Below are positions 1-5,216 of a DNA stretch of 8,270 bases, one piece after another. Under the pieces are notes generated by a model, which was not told the origin of the DNA, made no database searches, and saw only the letters and a list, made by a program, of their open reading frames with translations. The position numbers and the translations under genes were made by a program. Within the stretch, counting starts at the first letter, position 1. Every line of letters begins with the position of its first letter. Origin of the DNA: Actinomycetes bacterium (GTDB lineage Bacteria > Actinomycetota > Acidimicrobiia > Acidimicrobiales > Microtrichaceae); the NCBI GenBank assembly GCA_023423475.1, contig JAFAFN010000081.1, positions 1 to 8,270 of the forward strand, in the 5' to 3' direction.

Positions 1-164
1 TCGGTCTCGTCCTGGTCGTGATCAGCCTGACCACGGGGATCGACGCGCTGACCGCCGTCGGGCTGATCTGCCTGTCGTTCTCTGCGCTGCTGTTCGTCGG
101 TGCGCCGGTCGTCGCGATGTTCCGGAGCCAGATGGTCGAGGAGCGCACCGAACGTCGGCGCTGA
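1..164 (+). CDS. C-terminal end of an unidentified membrane protein (partial)
   Basis: The third reading frame is open from the window edge to a TGA at 162-164 and encodes about 53 residues. It shows the end of one hydrophobic segment (GLVLVVISL), a short polar turn (TTGID), and a second hydrophobic segment of about 22 residues (roughly LTAVGLICLSFSALLFVGAP). A charged tail ending in ERTERRR follows, so the C-terminus is probably cytoplasmic by the positive-inside rule. The stop lies 34 bases before trpC on the same strand. In actinobacteria a tryptophan-associated membrane protein often sits just before trpC, and the position fits that. The fragment has no motif by which I can assign it to that family, so the identity is open. 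The N-terminus and start are outside the window. Confidence 0.55.
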   Translation, partial: GLVLVVISLTTGIDALTAVGLICLSFSALLFVGAPVVAMFRSQMVEERTERRR

Positions 165-183
165 AGGGCCCCGAGGTCGGGAC

Positions 184-189
184 TAGCGT
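184..189 (+). promoter_or_regulatory. -10 box TAGCGT of trpC, leaderless spacing
   Basis: TAGCGT matches the actinobacterial TANNNT -10 consensus and ends 9 bases before the trpC ATG. Transcription would start at, or one to two bases before, the start codon. No Shine-Dalgarno sequence lies in the usual position and no clear -35 is visible. The same hexamer precedes trpF and the phosphatase gene in this window. Confidence 0.6.
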
Positions 190-198
190 TCGACAGCC

Positions 199-987
199 AT
201 GGCGACCTACCTCGACCGGATCCTCGACGCCCACCGCGAACGTGCCCGCGGCGACCGTCGCGTCACCGATGTGCTCGTGGAACGGTGCGCCGACGCGGGG
301 CCGACACGGGGGTTCCGGGACGCACTCGCCGGTGGCGACCGACTCCGTGTGATCTCCGAGGTCAAGCGCCGCTCACCATCCAAGGGTGACCTCGCCATCG
401 ATCTCGACCCGGCGGCGCTCGCCGAGCAGTACCGCGACGGAGGGGCGAGCTGCCTGTCGGTGCTGACCGACGAGGACCACTTCGGTGGCTCGGCGGACGA
501 CCTCGCGGCAGCTCGTGCCGCGGTGGCGCTGCCGGTGCTGCGCAAGGACTTCACCGTCAGCGCCAACGACGTCGTCGATGCCCGCCTCATGGGCGCCGAC
601 TGCGTGCTCCTGATCGCCGCGGCGCTCGACGACGCCGAGCTGGCCGACTTCGCGGCGTTGGCCGCCGAGATCGGCCTGGACGCGCTGGTCGAGGTGCACG
701 ACGAGGCCGAGCTGGAACGGGCGATCGAGCACACGCGGACCAGGTTGGTCGGAGTGAACCAGCGGGACCTCGTGACCTTCCAGGTCGACCAGGCCCGGGC
801 GGTCCGCGTGGCCGCCGAGATGCCCGAGGACACCGTGCGGGTCGCCGAATCCGGCGTCCGTGGGCGTGACGACGCCCTCGCGCTCGCCGCCGCGGGCTAC
901 CACGCGGTGCTCGTCGGGGAGCACCTGGTCACCTCGGGTGACCCTGCGGCGGCGCTCGACGCGCTGCGGGTGCCGACCGAGGCCTGA
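199..987 (+). CDS. trpC: Indole-3-glycerol phosphate synthase
   Basis: This cytoplasmic enzyme closes the ring of 1-(o-carboxyphenylamino)-1-deoxyribulose 5-phosphate to indole-3-glycerol phosphate, with loss of CO2 and water. The 262-residue protein has the normal length for a monofunctional TrpC (one beta/alpha barrel). Visible signature residues are ISEVKRRSPSKG at 52-63 (catalytic Glu54 and Lys56, phosphate-contacting Ser59), Lys116 in LRKDF, Glu165 in LVEVHD, Asn187 in GVNQRDL, and Glu217-Ser218 in AESG. These correspond to the known catalytic set of the archaeal enzyme. The ATG at 199 is chosen because the family N-terminus (YLDRILDAHRE) begins right there and a TANNNT -10 box ends 9 bases upstream. 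It heads a trpC-trpF-trpB-trpA cluster. Identification is firm; the promoter is inferred. Confidence 0.97.
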   Translation: MATYLDRILDAHRERARGDRRVTDVLVERCADAGPTRGFRDALAGGDRLRVISEVKRRSPSKGDLAIDLDPAALAEQYRDGGASCLSVLTDEDHFGGSADDLAAARAAVALPVLRKDFTVSANDVVDARLMGADCVLLIAAALDDAELADFAALAAEIGLDALVEVHDEAELERAIEHTRTRLVGVNQRDLVTFQVDQARAVRVAAEMPEDTVRVAESGVRGRDDALALAAAGYHAVLVGEHLVTSGDPAAALDALRVPTEA

Positions 988-1035
988 GCGTCGCTCCGGG
1001 TGCCGACCCTCCACGGACCGGACGTCGTCGGCCGG

Positions 1036-1041
1036 TAGCGT
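1036..1041 (+). promoter_or_regulatory. -10 box TAGCGT of trpF, leaderless spacing
   Basis: TAGCGT ends 7 bases before the GTG at 1049, the spacing expected when the start codon is the first transcribed codon. The nine bases TAGCGTTCG are identical to those before trpC at 184-192. No Shine-Dalgarno sequence is present. The box lies in the 61-base gap between trpC and trpF. Confidence 0.6.
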
Positions 1042-1048
1042 TCGCGAC

Positions 1049-1720
1049 GTGTTCGTCAAGATCTGCGGTGTCACCAACGAGGAGGACGCGCTCAAGGCCG
1101 TCGGCCTCGGTGCAGACGCCGTCGGCTTCGTGTTCGCCCCCAGCCCACGTCAGGTCAGCGCCGGACAGGTTCGCGACATCGTGCGCCGGCTGCCCGCCGA
1201 GATCATGACCGTCGGTGTGTTCCGGGACCAGTCCCCGCAGTTCGTCATCGACACCGTGCAGACCGCGGGTCTTCGCGCTGCACAGCTGCACGGCCACGAG
1301 ACCCCTGCAGATGCTGCCGAGATCCGCCCGTACGTCCAGGCGTTGATCGTCGCGTTCCCGGCCGGTGACCCGGGTCTCGCCAAGCTCGACGACTACGGCG
1401 CAGATGCGATCCTGCTCGACGCCCCGGCGCCCGGGTCGGGGCAGATGTTCGACTGGTCGCTCACCGACGGGGTGCCGACCAATCAGCGGCTCCTGCTCGC
1501 GGGTGGACTCGACCCCGACAACGTCGCGACCGCGATCGCCCGGGTGCGGCCCTGGGGCGTCGACGTGTCGACCGGCGTCCAGGTGGACGGCGACCCGAGC
1601 CGCAAGGACGCACTCAAGGTGCAGGCGTTCATCCATGCCGCACGGGCAGCCGCCGAAGGTCACGAGGACCGCGACTCGACGGGTGACGGGCCCTTCGACT
1701 GGGGCGAGCTCGGCATCTGA
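1049..1720 (+). CDS. trpF: Phosphoribosylanthranilate isomerase
   Basis: TrpF carries out the Amadori rearrangement of N-(5'-phosphoribosyl)anthranilate to CdRP, the substrate of TrpC next door. The 223-residue barrel protein begins [13 protein letters not shown], the family's usual N-terminus, with catalytic Cys6. Asp124 in ILLDAPAP matches the general acid. [19 protein letters not shown] and GVDVSTGVQ are the phosphate-binding and late-barrel motifs. The frame is open upstream to 860, but that part overlaps trpC and is not TrpF-like. The GTG at 1049 is chosen from the homologous N-terminus and the -10 box ending 7 bases before it. A roughly 20-residue acidic tail ([19 protein letters not shown]) extends past the barrel. 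Many actinobacteria lack trpF because PriA covers the step, so its presence is notable. Confidence 0.95.
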   Translation: MFVKICGVTNEEDALKAVGLGADAVGFVFAPSPRQVSAGQVRDIVRRLPAEIMTVGVFRDQSPQFVIDTVQTAGLRAAQLHGHETPADAAEIRPYVQALIVAFPAGDPGLAKLDDYGADAILLDAPAPGSGQMFDWSLTDGVPTNQRLLLAGGLDPDNVATAIARVRPWGVDVSTGVQVDGDPSRKDALKVQAFIHAARAAAEGHEDRDSTGDGPFDWGELGI

Positions 1721-1721
1721 T

Positions 1722-1735
1722 CGGATCGGGATCCG
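1722..1735 (+). other. Small hairpin after the trpF stop codon
   Basis: CGGAT (1722-1726), loop CGGG and ATCCG (1731-1735) form a 5-bp stem two bases after the trpF TGA. It has no following T tract and is too short to be a convincing terminator. It could pause transcription or protect the trpF 3' end ahead of the trpB promoter. The rest of the 71-base trpF-trpB gap holds only the trpB -10 box. Confidence 0.25.
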
Positions 1736-1779
1736 CGTGTGTTTGCCCAACTCGTTTCGGGGGCACCAGCCGGGAGCGG

Positions 1780-1785
1780 TACCTT
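1780..1785 (+). promoter_or_regulatory. -10 box TACCTT of trpB, leaderless spacing
   Basis: TACCTT fits TANNNT and ends 6 bases before the GTG at 1792. This supports GTG 1792 over the in-frame ATG at 1804 as the start and implies an mRNA with no leader. The nearest purine-rich run (GGGAG) is about 18 bases upstream of the start, too far to be a Shine-Dalgarno. Confidence 0.6.
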
Positions 1786-1791
1786 GCCTGC

Positions 1792-2979
1792 GTGATCGAC
1801 ACGATGGGCGACCCCGGCAGCGACGGACGGTTCGGCGAGTTCGGCGGCACCTACGTGCCCGAGACCCTGGTCCCTGCGCTCCACGAGCTCGACGCAGCGT
1901 TCCGGGAGGCATGGGCCGACCCGGGGTTCCGGGCCGAGCTCGACCACCTGCTCACCGAGTACGCCGGCCGGCCGAGCCCGCTCACCGAGTGCGAACGCCT
2001 CAGCGAGGAGTTGGGCTGCCGGTTGTTCCTCAAGCGTGAGGACCTCAACCACACCGGCTCGCACAAGATCAACAACGTGCTCGGCCAGGCGTTGCTGGCG
2101 AAGCGGATGGGCAAGACCCGCCTCGTCGCCGAGACCGGCGCCGGCCAGCACGGCGTGGCGACGGCGACCGCAGCGGCGCTGCTCGGCATGGAGTGCCTCG
2201 TCTACATGGGCGAGGTCGACATGGTCCGCCAGGAGCTCAACGTGTTCCGGATGCGGCTGCTCGGCGCCGAGGTCACCCCTGCGGTGTCCGGGAGCCGGAC
2301 CCTCAAGGACGCCGTCAACGAGGCCATGCGGTACTGGGTCTCGGCCGTCGAGGACACCCACTACTGCCTCGGATCGGTCATGGGGCCGCATCCGTACCCG
2401 TGGATGGTGCGTGAGTTCCACCGGGTCATCGGCAGCGAGGCAGCCGAGCAGTGCCGGGAACGCCTCGGCCCCGACCATCCGACGGGGCGTCCCGACGTGG
2501 TGGTGGCCTGCGTCGGAGGCGGCTCGAACGCCGCGGGCATCTTCTCGGGCTTCGCCGAGGACCCCGACGTCGAGCTCGTCGGCGTCGAACCCGCCGGGGG
2601 AGCAGCGGTCGGCCACGGGGTGCCCGGCATCGTGCACGGGATGAAGTCGTACCTGATGCAGGACGAGTTCGGGCAGGTGCTCGAGGCGGAGTCGATCTCG
2701 GCGGGGCTGGACTATCCGGGGGTCGGACCCGAGCACGCGCATCTCGCCGCGATCGAACGGGCGAGCTACGAGCCCGTCAGCGACGACGAGGTGATCGCCG
2801 CGTTCAAGCTGCTGTCGCGCACCGAGGGCATCATCCCCGCGCTCGAGTCGGCGCACGCGATCGCCTGGGTCGCCCGCGAGCGCGAGCGGCTCCGGGGCCG
2901 CACCGTGGTGGTCAACCTCTCGGGACGAGGCGACAAGGACGTCGCGCAGATGATGGACATCCTCGGAGGAGACCTGTGA
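1792..2979 (+). CDS. trpB: Tryptophan synthase beta chain
   Basis: TrpB condenses indole, passed through a tunnel from TrpA, with L-serine to give tryptophan. It needs pyridoxal phosphate and acts in the cytoplasm as an alpha2-beta2 complex. The 395 residues match the usual TrpB length. Visible are [15 protein letters not shown] near the N-terminus, the PLP Schiff-base lysine Lys92 in HTGSHKINN, catalytic Glu114 in ETGAGQHG, the phosphate-binding loop GGGSNA (242-247), and the C-terminal SGRGDKD. The GTG at 1792 is favoured by a TANNNT box 6 bases upstream; ATG 1804 is the alternative and would shorten it by four residues. The 3' end carries the trpA Shine-Dalgarno and overlaps trpA by four bases, so the two subunits are probably made in equal amounts by translational coupling. 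Confidence 0.97.
   Translation: MIDTMGDPGSDGRFGEFGGTYVPETLVPALHELDAAFREAWADPGFRAELDHLLTEYAGRPSPLTECERLSEELGCRLFLKREDLNHTGSHKINNVLGQALLAKRMGKTRLVAETGAGQHGVATATAAALLGMECLVYMGEVDMVRQELNVFRMRLLGAEVTPAVSGSRTLKDAVNEAMRYWVSAVEDTHYCLGSVMGPHPYPWMVREFHRVIGSEAAEQCRERLGPDHPTGRPDVVVACVGGGSNAAGIFSGFAEDPDVELVGVEPAGGAAVGHGVPGIVHGMKSYLMQDEFGQVLEAESISAGLDYPGVGPEHAHLAAIERASYEPVSDDEVIAAFKLLSRTEGIIPALESAHAIAWVARERERLRGRTVVVNLSGRGDKDVAQMMDILGGDL
2965..2970 (+). promoter_or_regulatory. Shine-Dalgarno GGAGGA of trpA inside the trpB end
   Basis: GGAGGA lies 5 bases before the trpA GTG and inside the last codons of trpB (Gly-Gly). It is one of only two strong Shine-Dalgarno sequences before genes in this window and fixes the trpA start at 2976. 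Confidence 0.85.
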
Positions 2980-3782
2980 CCGAGCTGGATCCCACGACCT
3001 GGCTGCCGCGGGCCGCGCTGGGCACGTCGCTCGAGCATCGGGTCACGAGCGGCGGCAAGTGCCTCGTGCCGTACCTGACCGGTGGGCTCGACGGCTGGAC
3101 GACGATGGTGTCGGCGGTCGCATCCGCCGGTGCCGACGGCATCGAGATCGGCATCCCGTTCTCCGATCCGGTGATGGACGGTCCGGTCATCCAGGAGGCG
3201 TCGGACCGTGCGCTCGCCGCGGGTGCGACACCGCCGGGCATCCTCGACGAGCTGGCACGTCTCGACGTCGACGTCCCGCTCGCGGTCATGACCTACGTGA
3301 ACCTCGTCTACCGGTTCGGCTACGAGCGCTTCGCCCAGACGCTCGTCGAGTCCGCGGTCTCCGCGGCGATCCTGCCGGACCTGCCCCTCGAGGAAGCAGG
3401 GGAGTGGTGTGATCTCGCCGACGCGGCAGGTGTCGAGACGGTGATGCTCGCGGCGCCGACGGCATCGGACGAACGGCTCGCGCGTGTCGTGGCCCGCGCA
3501 CGCGGCTTCGTCTACGCGGTCGGACTGCTTGGCATCACCGGCGAGCGCGAGCAGCTCGCCGCGTCCGCGCGGGTCATCGCCGCCCGCGCGAAGGCGGTGT
3601 CGGATCGACCCGTGCTCGTCGGCGTGGGCATCTCGACCCCGGAGCAGGCCGTCGAGGTCTGCGAGGTCGCGGACGGTGTCGTCGTCGGCTCGGCGATCGT
3701 CCGACGCGCGCTCGAGACCGGGTCGCCGGACGCGGTCGCGGACCTCGTCGGCTCGTTCCGCGACGCGCTCGACCGCGGCTGA
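2976..3782 (+). CDS. trpA: Tryptophan synthase alpha chain
   Basis: TrpA cleaves indole-3-glycerol phosphate to indole and glyceraldehyde 3-phosphate and passes the indole to TrpB. The 268-residue protein is the standard length. The core signature is [19 protein letters not shown] with catalytic Glu57 and Asp68, matching Glu49 and Asp60 of the enterobacterial enzyme. Later motifs are [25 protein letters not shown], and [15 protein letters not shown] with [11 protein letters not shown], which form the phosphate site. The GTG at 2976 overlaps the trpB TGA (GTGA) and sits 5 bases after GGAGGA. The frame is open back to 2451 inside trpB, but that extension is arginine-rich shadow sequence. Identification is firm. 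No convincing terminator follows the stop. Confidence 0.97.
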   Translation: MTELDPTTWLPRAALGTSLEHRVTSGGKCLVPYLTGGLDGWTTMVSAVASAGADGIEIGIPFSDPVMDGPVIQEASDRALAAGATPPGILDELARLDVDVPLAVMTYVNLVYRFGYERFAQTLVESAVSAAILPDLPLEEAGEWCDLADAAGVETVMLAAPTASDERLARVVARARGFVYAVGLLGITGEREQLAASARVIAARAKAVSDRPVLVGVGISTPEQAVEVCEVADGVVVGSAIVRRALETGSPDAVADLVGSFRDALDRG

Positions 3783-3840
3783 CGCAGGTCCGCGCCGCGC
3801 GGCCGTCGCGCGAGAACCCAGTGATTTCAAGGGTTTCTGT

Positions 3841-3880
3841 TTCCATTCGGCGTAGGATCGTGGTAGTTACATCAATGGAA
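3841..3880 (+). promoter_or_regulatory. Probable HU gene promoter with flanking inverted repeat
   Basis: This is the most AT-rich stretch near a gene start in the window. TAGGAT at 3853-3858 fits a TANNNT -10 box; no convincing -35 is seen. The box is flanked by a perfect 7-bp inverted repeat, TTCCATT (3841-3847) and AATGGAA (3874-3880), with centres 33 bases apart. If the -10 is right, the transcript has a leader of roughly 85 bases. The repeat could be an operator or an early-transcript stem; which one is not decided by the sequence. Confidence 0.4.
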
Positions 3881-3911
3881 TTTGGCGTCGGAGGACGTCA
3901 ACGCACCGTGG

Positions 3912-3937
3912 GGTCGTCCCTCGCGGGGGGAACGACC
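3912..3937 (+). promoter_or_regulatory. 5'-UTR hairpin directly before the HU Shine-Dalgarno
   Basis: GGTCGT (3912-3917) plus CCC (3918-3920) pairs with GGG (3928-3930) plus ACGACC (3932-3937), with A3931 bulged and a 7-base loop. The nine-pair stem ends at the base before the Shine-Dalgarno AGGAGG (3938-3943), which lies 5 bases ahead of the ATG. It may influence ribosome access or mRNA stability. Its 3' arm can also pair with the terminator hairpin downstream of the gene. Confidence 0.5.
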
Positions 3938-3949
3938 AGGAGGATTCAC

Positions 3950-4234
3950 ATGAACAAGACCGAGCTCATCGAGACCATCGCGCAGCGCACCGACATCGCG
4001 AAGAAGGACGTCCAGTCCGTCCTCGACACCTTCGAGGAGATCGCCGGCGACGTGGTGGCCAAGGGCAAGGAGACCCTGACCATCCCGGGCTTCCTCAAGT
4101 TCGAGCAGACCTTCCGTGCCGCGCGCTCCGGCCGCAACCCGCAGACCGGCGAGACGATCCAGGTCGCAGCGACCAACGCTGCCAAGGTGACCGCCGGCGC
4201 CAAGCTCAAGAACCGCGCCAAGTCCGGCAAGTGA
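3950..4234 (+). CDS. HU-family DNA-binding protein
   Basis: HU proteins are small basic dimers that bend and compact DNA in the nucleoid. The 94-residue product is the normal short-form length and lacks the long lysine/alanine-rich tail found on some actinobacterial HU proteins. The N-terminal helices are MNKTELIETIAQRTDIAKKDVQ and the following helix around FEEIAGDVV. The beta arm carries GFLKFEQTFRAARSGRNPQTGETI, which contains the conserved R-x-AR-x-GRNP-x-TGE DNA-binding signature with its intercalating proline. The start at 3950 is fixed by AGGAGG 5 bases upstream; the open frame back to 3821 is untranslated leader. The gene stands alone between its own promoter and a strong downstream hairpin. 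A clean Shine-Dalgarno and the monocistronic unit fit high expression. IHF-like alternatives are less likely from the sequence. Confidence 0.95.
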   Translation: MNKTELIETIAQRTDIAKKDVQSVLDTFEEIAGDVVAKGKETLTIPGFLKFEQTFRAARSGRNPQTGETIQVAATNAAKVTAGAKLKNRAKSGK

Positions 4235-4245
4235 GCTGACCGCCT

Positions 4246-4268
4246 GCAGCGGCCGATCGGCCGTCTGC
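4246..4268 (+). repeat. Palindromic hairpin after the HU stop
   Basis: A perfect 14-base palindrome, CGGCCGATCGGCCG (4250-4263), is extended by GCAG (4246-4249) against CTGC (4265-4268) with one bulged T. It begins 12 bases after the HU stop codon and has no T tract. It may act as a first, weaker 3'-end structure ahead of the stronger hairpin at 4287-4321, or as a DNA-level palindromic site. Confidence 0.45.
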
Positions 4269-4286
4269 GAGCGGTGACATGACTCG

Positions 4287-4321
4287 AACGGGGTCGTTCC
4301 CTCCATGGGAGCGGCCCCGTT
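4287..4321 (+). terminator. Strong hairpin terminator of the HU gene (no U tract)
   Basis: AACGGGGTCGTTCCC (4287-4301), loop TCCAT and GGGAGCGGCCCCGTT (4307-4321) form a 15-bp stem with two G-U pairs. No T run follows, as is common for actinobacterial terminators. It lies 52 bases after the HU stop and 31 bases before the peroxiredoxin promoter, so it would isolate the two genes. Confidence 0.7.
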
Positions 4322-4351
4322 GCGCGTCCCCGGACGGGTAGCCGGTCCACC

Positions 4352-4357
4352 TATCAT
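4352..4357 (+). promoter_or_regulatory. -10 box TATCAT of the peroxiredoxin gene, leaderless spacing
   Basis: TATCAT is a close match to the -10 consensus TATAAT (one mismatch) and ends 6 bases before the ATG at 4364. No Shine-Dalgarno is present. It lies downstream of the HU terminator, so this gene should be transcribed on its own. Confidence 0.65.
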
Positions 4358-4363
4358 CGGCGG

Positions 4364-4822
4364 ATGGCACAGCTCAGCGTCGGCGACAGGGCACCCGCTT
4401 TCGGGTTGAAGGACCAGACGGGCGCCACGGTGCGGCTCTCTGCGTTCAAGGGACGCAAGGTCCTGGTGTTCTTCTATCCGAAGGCCGACACGCCGGGTTG
4501 CACCACCCAGGCATGTGGCCTGCGCGACGTCGCCGAGGACATCGGGGACACCGTCGTGATCGGCATCAGCCCTGACCTGCCCGAGAAGCTCGCCCGCTTC
4601 GACGACAAGCACGAGCTCGGCTTCACGCTGCTGTCCGACCCGGAGCACGCCACCGCCGAGAAGTACGGCGTCTGGGGCGAGAAGAAGCTCTACGGCAAGG
4701 TGTACATGGGGATCATCCGCTCGTCGTTCCTCATCGACGAGTCCGGCAAGGTCGAGCAGGCTTGGTACAAGATCAGCCCGAAGGACACGCCGCTCAAGCT
4801 GCTCAAGGCCCTGTCGGCCTGA
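4364..4822 (+). CDS. bcp: Thioredoxin-dependent thiol peroxidase (BCP/PrxQ peroxiredoxin)
   Basis: This enzyme reduces hydrogen peroxide and organic hydroperoxides in the cytoplasm and is recycled by thioredoxin. The 152 residues form a single thioredoxin-fold AhpC/TSA domain, the usual BCP length. FFYPKADTPGCTTQAC at 36-51 holds the peroxidatic Cys46 with the conserved Pro39/Thr43 environment. A second cysteine, Cys51, five residues on, is the resolving cysteine of the atypical 2-Cys BCP class. The conserved arginine of the active site is in GIIRSSFLID. WGEKKLYGKVYMG is typical of the family. The ATG at 4364 sits 6 bases after a TANNNT box. It is transcribed away from HU and toward the small minus-strand gene at 4862. 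No oxidative-stress regulator gene is seen nearby. Confidence 0.95.
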   Translation: MAQLSVGDRAPAFGLKDQTGATVRLSAFKGRKVLVFFYPKADTPGCTTQACGLRDVAEDIGDTVVIGISPDLPEKLARFDDKHELGFTLLSDPEHATAEKYGVWGEKKLYGKVYMGIIRSSFLIDESGKVEQAWYKISPKDTPLKLLKALSA

Positions 4823-4823
4823 T

Positions 4824-4842
4824 CGCCCGTCCCGGTCGGGCG
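4824..4842. terminator. Possible bidirectional hairpin between convergent genes
   Basis: CGCCCG (4824-4829) and CGGGCG (4837-4842) form a 6-bp stem with a 7-base loop just after the peroxiredoxin stop codon, in the 39-base gap before the stop of the minus-strand small gene. The position suits termination on both strands. The stem is short and no T tract is seen, so this is tentative. Confidence 0.35.
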
Positions 4843-4861
4843 CCGGTCCCGAGCGGTCGCG

Positions 4862-5029
4862 TCAGTCCCGACGCTCGTCCGCGAGGCGCAGTCGCTCCTC
4901 GAACTCGGCGTCGGACTTGGACATCGCCCACTTGCGTCCGGCGGCGACGAGTCCCAGTGCGATGGCGATCAGGATGATCCACCGGAGCTTGTGGGATCCG
5001 CCGTCGTTCGAGTTCGCGTTGTCAGCCAT
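4862..5029 (-). CDS. Small single-span membrane protein (55 aa), hypothetical
   Basis: An ATG at 5029-5027 opens a 55-residue frame ending with TGA at 4864-4862. I do not recognise a family. The protein has a polar, asparagine-rich N-terminus (MADNANSNDGGSHKLR), one transmembrane helix (about residues 17-30, WIILIAIALGLVAA), then GRKW and a charged, likely coiled C-terminal helix (SKSDAEFEERLRLADERRD). The arginine/lysine flank would keep the tail in the cytoplasm or anchor a helix near the membrane. Support for a real gene is the coherent topology, GC-rich third positions, and a TANNNT box (TACCCT on the minus strand, 5041-5036) ending 6 bases before the ATG, as at other genes in this window. 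It is convergent with the peroxiredoxin and divergent from tRNA-Leu. Function is unknown. Confidence 0.75.
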   Translation of the reverse strand: MADNANSNDGGSHKLRWIILIAIALGLVAAGRKWAMSKSDAEFEERLRLADERRD

Positions 5030-5035
5030 CTCGTC

Positions 5036-5041
5036 AGGGTA
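5036..5041 (-). promoter_or_regulatory. -10 box TACCCT of the 55-aa gene, leaderless spacing
   Basis: On the minus strand TACCCT ends 6 bases before the ATG at 5029, with no Shine-Dalgarno. Sixteen bases away lies the oppositely oriented -10 candidate of tRNA-Leu, so the two promoters are back to back. Confidence 0.6.
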
Positions 5042-5057
5042 TGCCGTGGTGACGCAC

Positions 5058-5063
5058 TAGAGT
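5058..5063 (+). promoter_or_regulatory. -10 box TAGAGT of tRNA-Leu
   Basis: TAGAGT fits TANNNT and ends 10 bases before the tRNA 5' end at 5074, a suitable distance for a short 5' leader removed by RNase P. No clear -35 is visible, and the expected -35 zone overlaps the divergent promoter at 5036-5041. Confidence 0.45.
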
Positions 5064-5073
5064 TCGACCTCTG

Positions 5074-5156
5074 GCCCGGGTGGCGGAATGGTAGACGCGG
5101 CGGACTCAAAATCCGCTGTCCGAGAGGGCGTGTGGGTTCGAGTCCCACCCCGGGTA
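5074..5156 (+). tRNA. tRNA-Leu, anticodon CAA
   Basis: The 83-base gene folds as a class II tRNA. The acceptor stem is GCCCGGG (5074-5080) against CCCGGGT (5149-5155), with discriminator A at 5156. The D arm begins GGCGG and closes with CGC (5096-5098). The anticodon stem GCGGA/TCCGC (5100-5104, 5112-5116) encloses loop CTCAAAA with anticodon CAA at 5107-5109, reading UUG leucine codons. A long variable arm (5117-5131) and the T arm GTGGG-TTCGAGT-CCCAC (5132-5148) follow. Class II shape, A73 and the anticodon all fit leucine. The first pair is a G1-U72 wobble, and CCA is not encoded (the next bases are CCG), so CCA must be added enzymatically. UUG is likely a minor leucine codon in this GC-rich genome. 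Confidence 0.95.
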
Positions 5157-5203
5157 CCGCCGGCGTGATCGCAGAGAATCCGCTCCGTGCGGCGGTCGCT
5201 GAC

Positions 5204-5209
5204 TACTGT
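5204..5209 (+). promoter_or_regulatory. -10 box TACTGT of the DUF5684 gene, leaderless spacing
   Basis: TACTGT ends 7 bases before the ATG at 5217 and selects that codon over the in-frame GTG at 5187, which would lie upstream of the transcription start. There is no Shine-Dalgarno. Confidence 0.6.
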
Positions 5210-5216
5210 TCGGCCG

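Noticed and set aside
860..1048. In-frame upstream extension of trpF into trpC
   Set aside because: The family N-terminus begins at the GTG at 1049, preceded by a -10 box; the upstream residues are trpC out-of-frame shadow.
373..1095. Minus-strand open frame of 240 codons opposite trpC
   Set aside because: It lies antisense to a certain gene, its composition follows from the trpC codons, and it has no family motif or start signal.
1721..1791. Trp attenuator or T-box ahead of trpB
   Set aside because: There is no Trp-rich leader peptide and no T-box sequence, and the -10 box at 1780 leaves no leader RNA.
1660..2856. Long minus-strand open frame of 398 codons opposite trpB
   Set aside because: It is a GC-rich antisense shadow: trpB is an unmistakable full-length gene on the other strand, and the antisense product has no recognisable fold or motif.
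2451..2975. In-frame upstream extension of trpA
   Set aside because: The extension overlaps trpB and encodes arginine-rich low-complexity sequence. GGAGGA and the GTGA overlap define the start at 2976.
3783..3815. GC-rich partial dyads after the trpA stop as a terminator
   Set aside because: CGCGGC (3774-3779) and GCCGCG (3794-3799), or CCGCG/CGCGG, give only 5-6 bp stems in very GC-rich sequence. No T tract or distinct stem supports a terminator.
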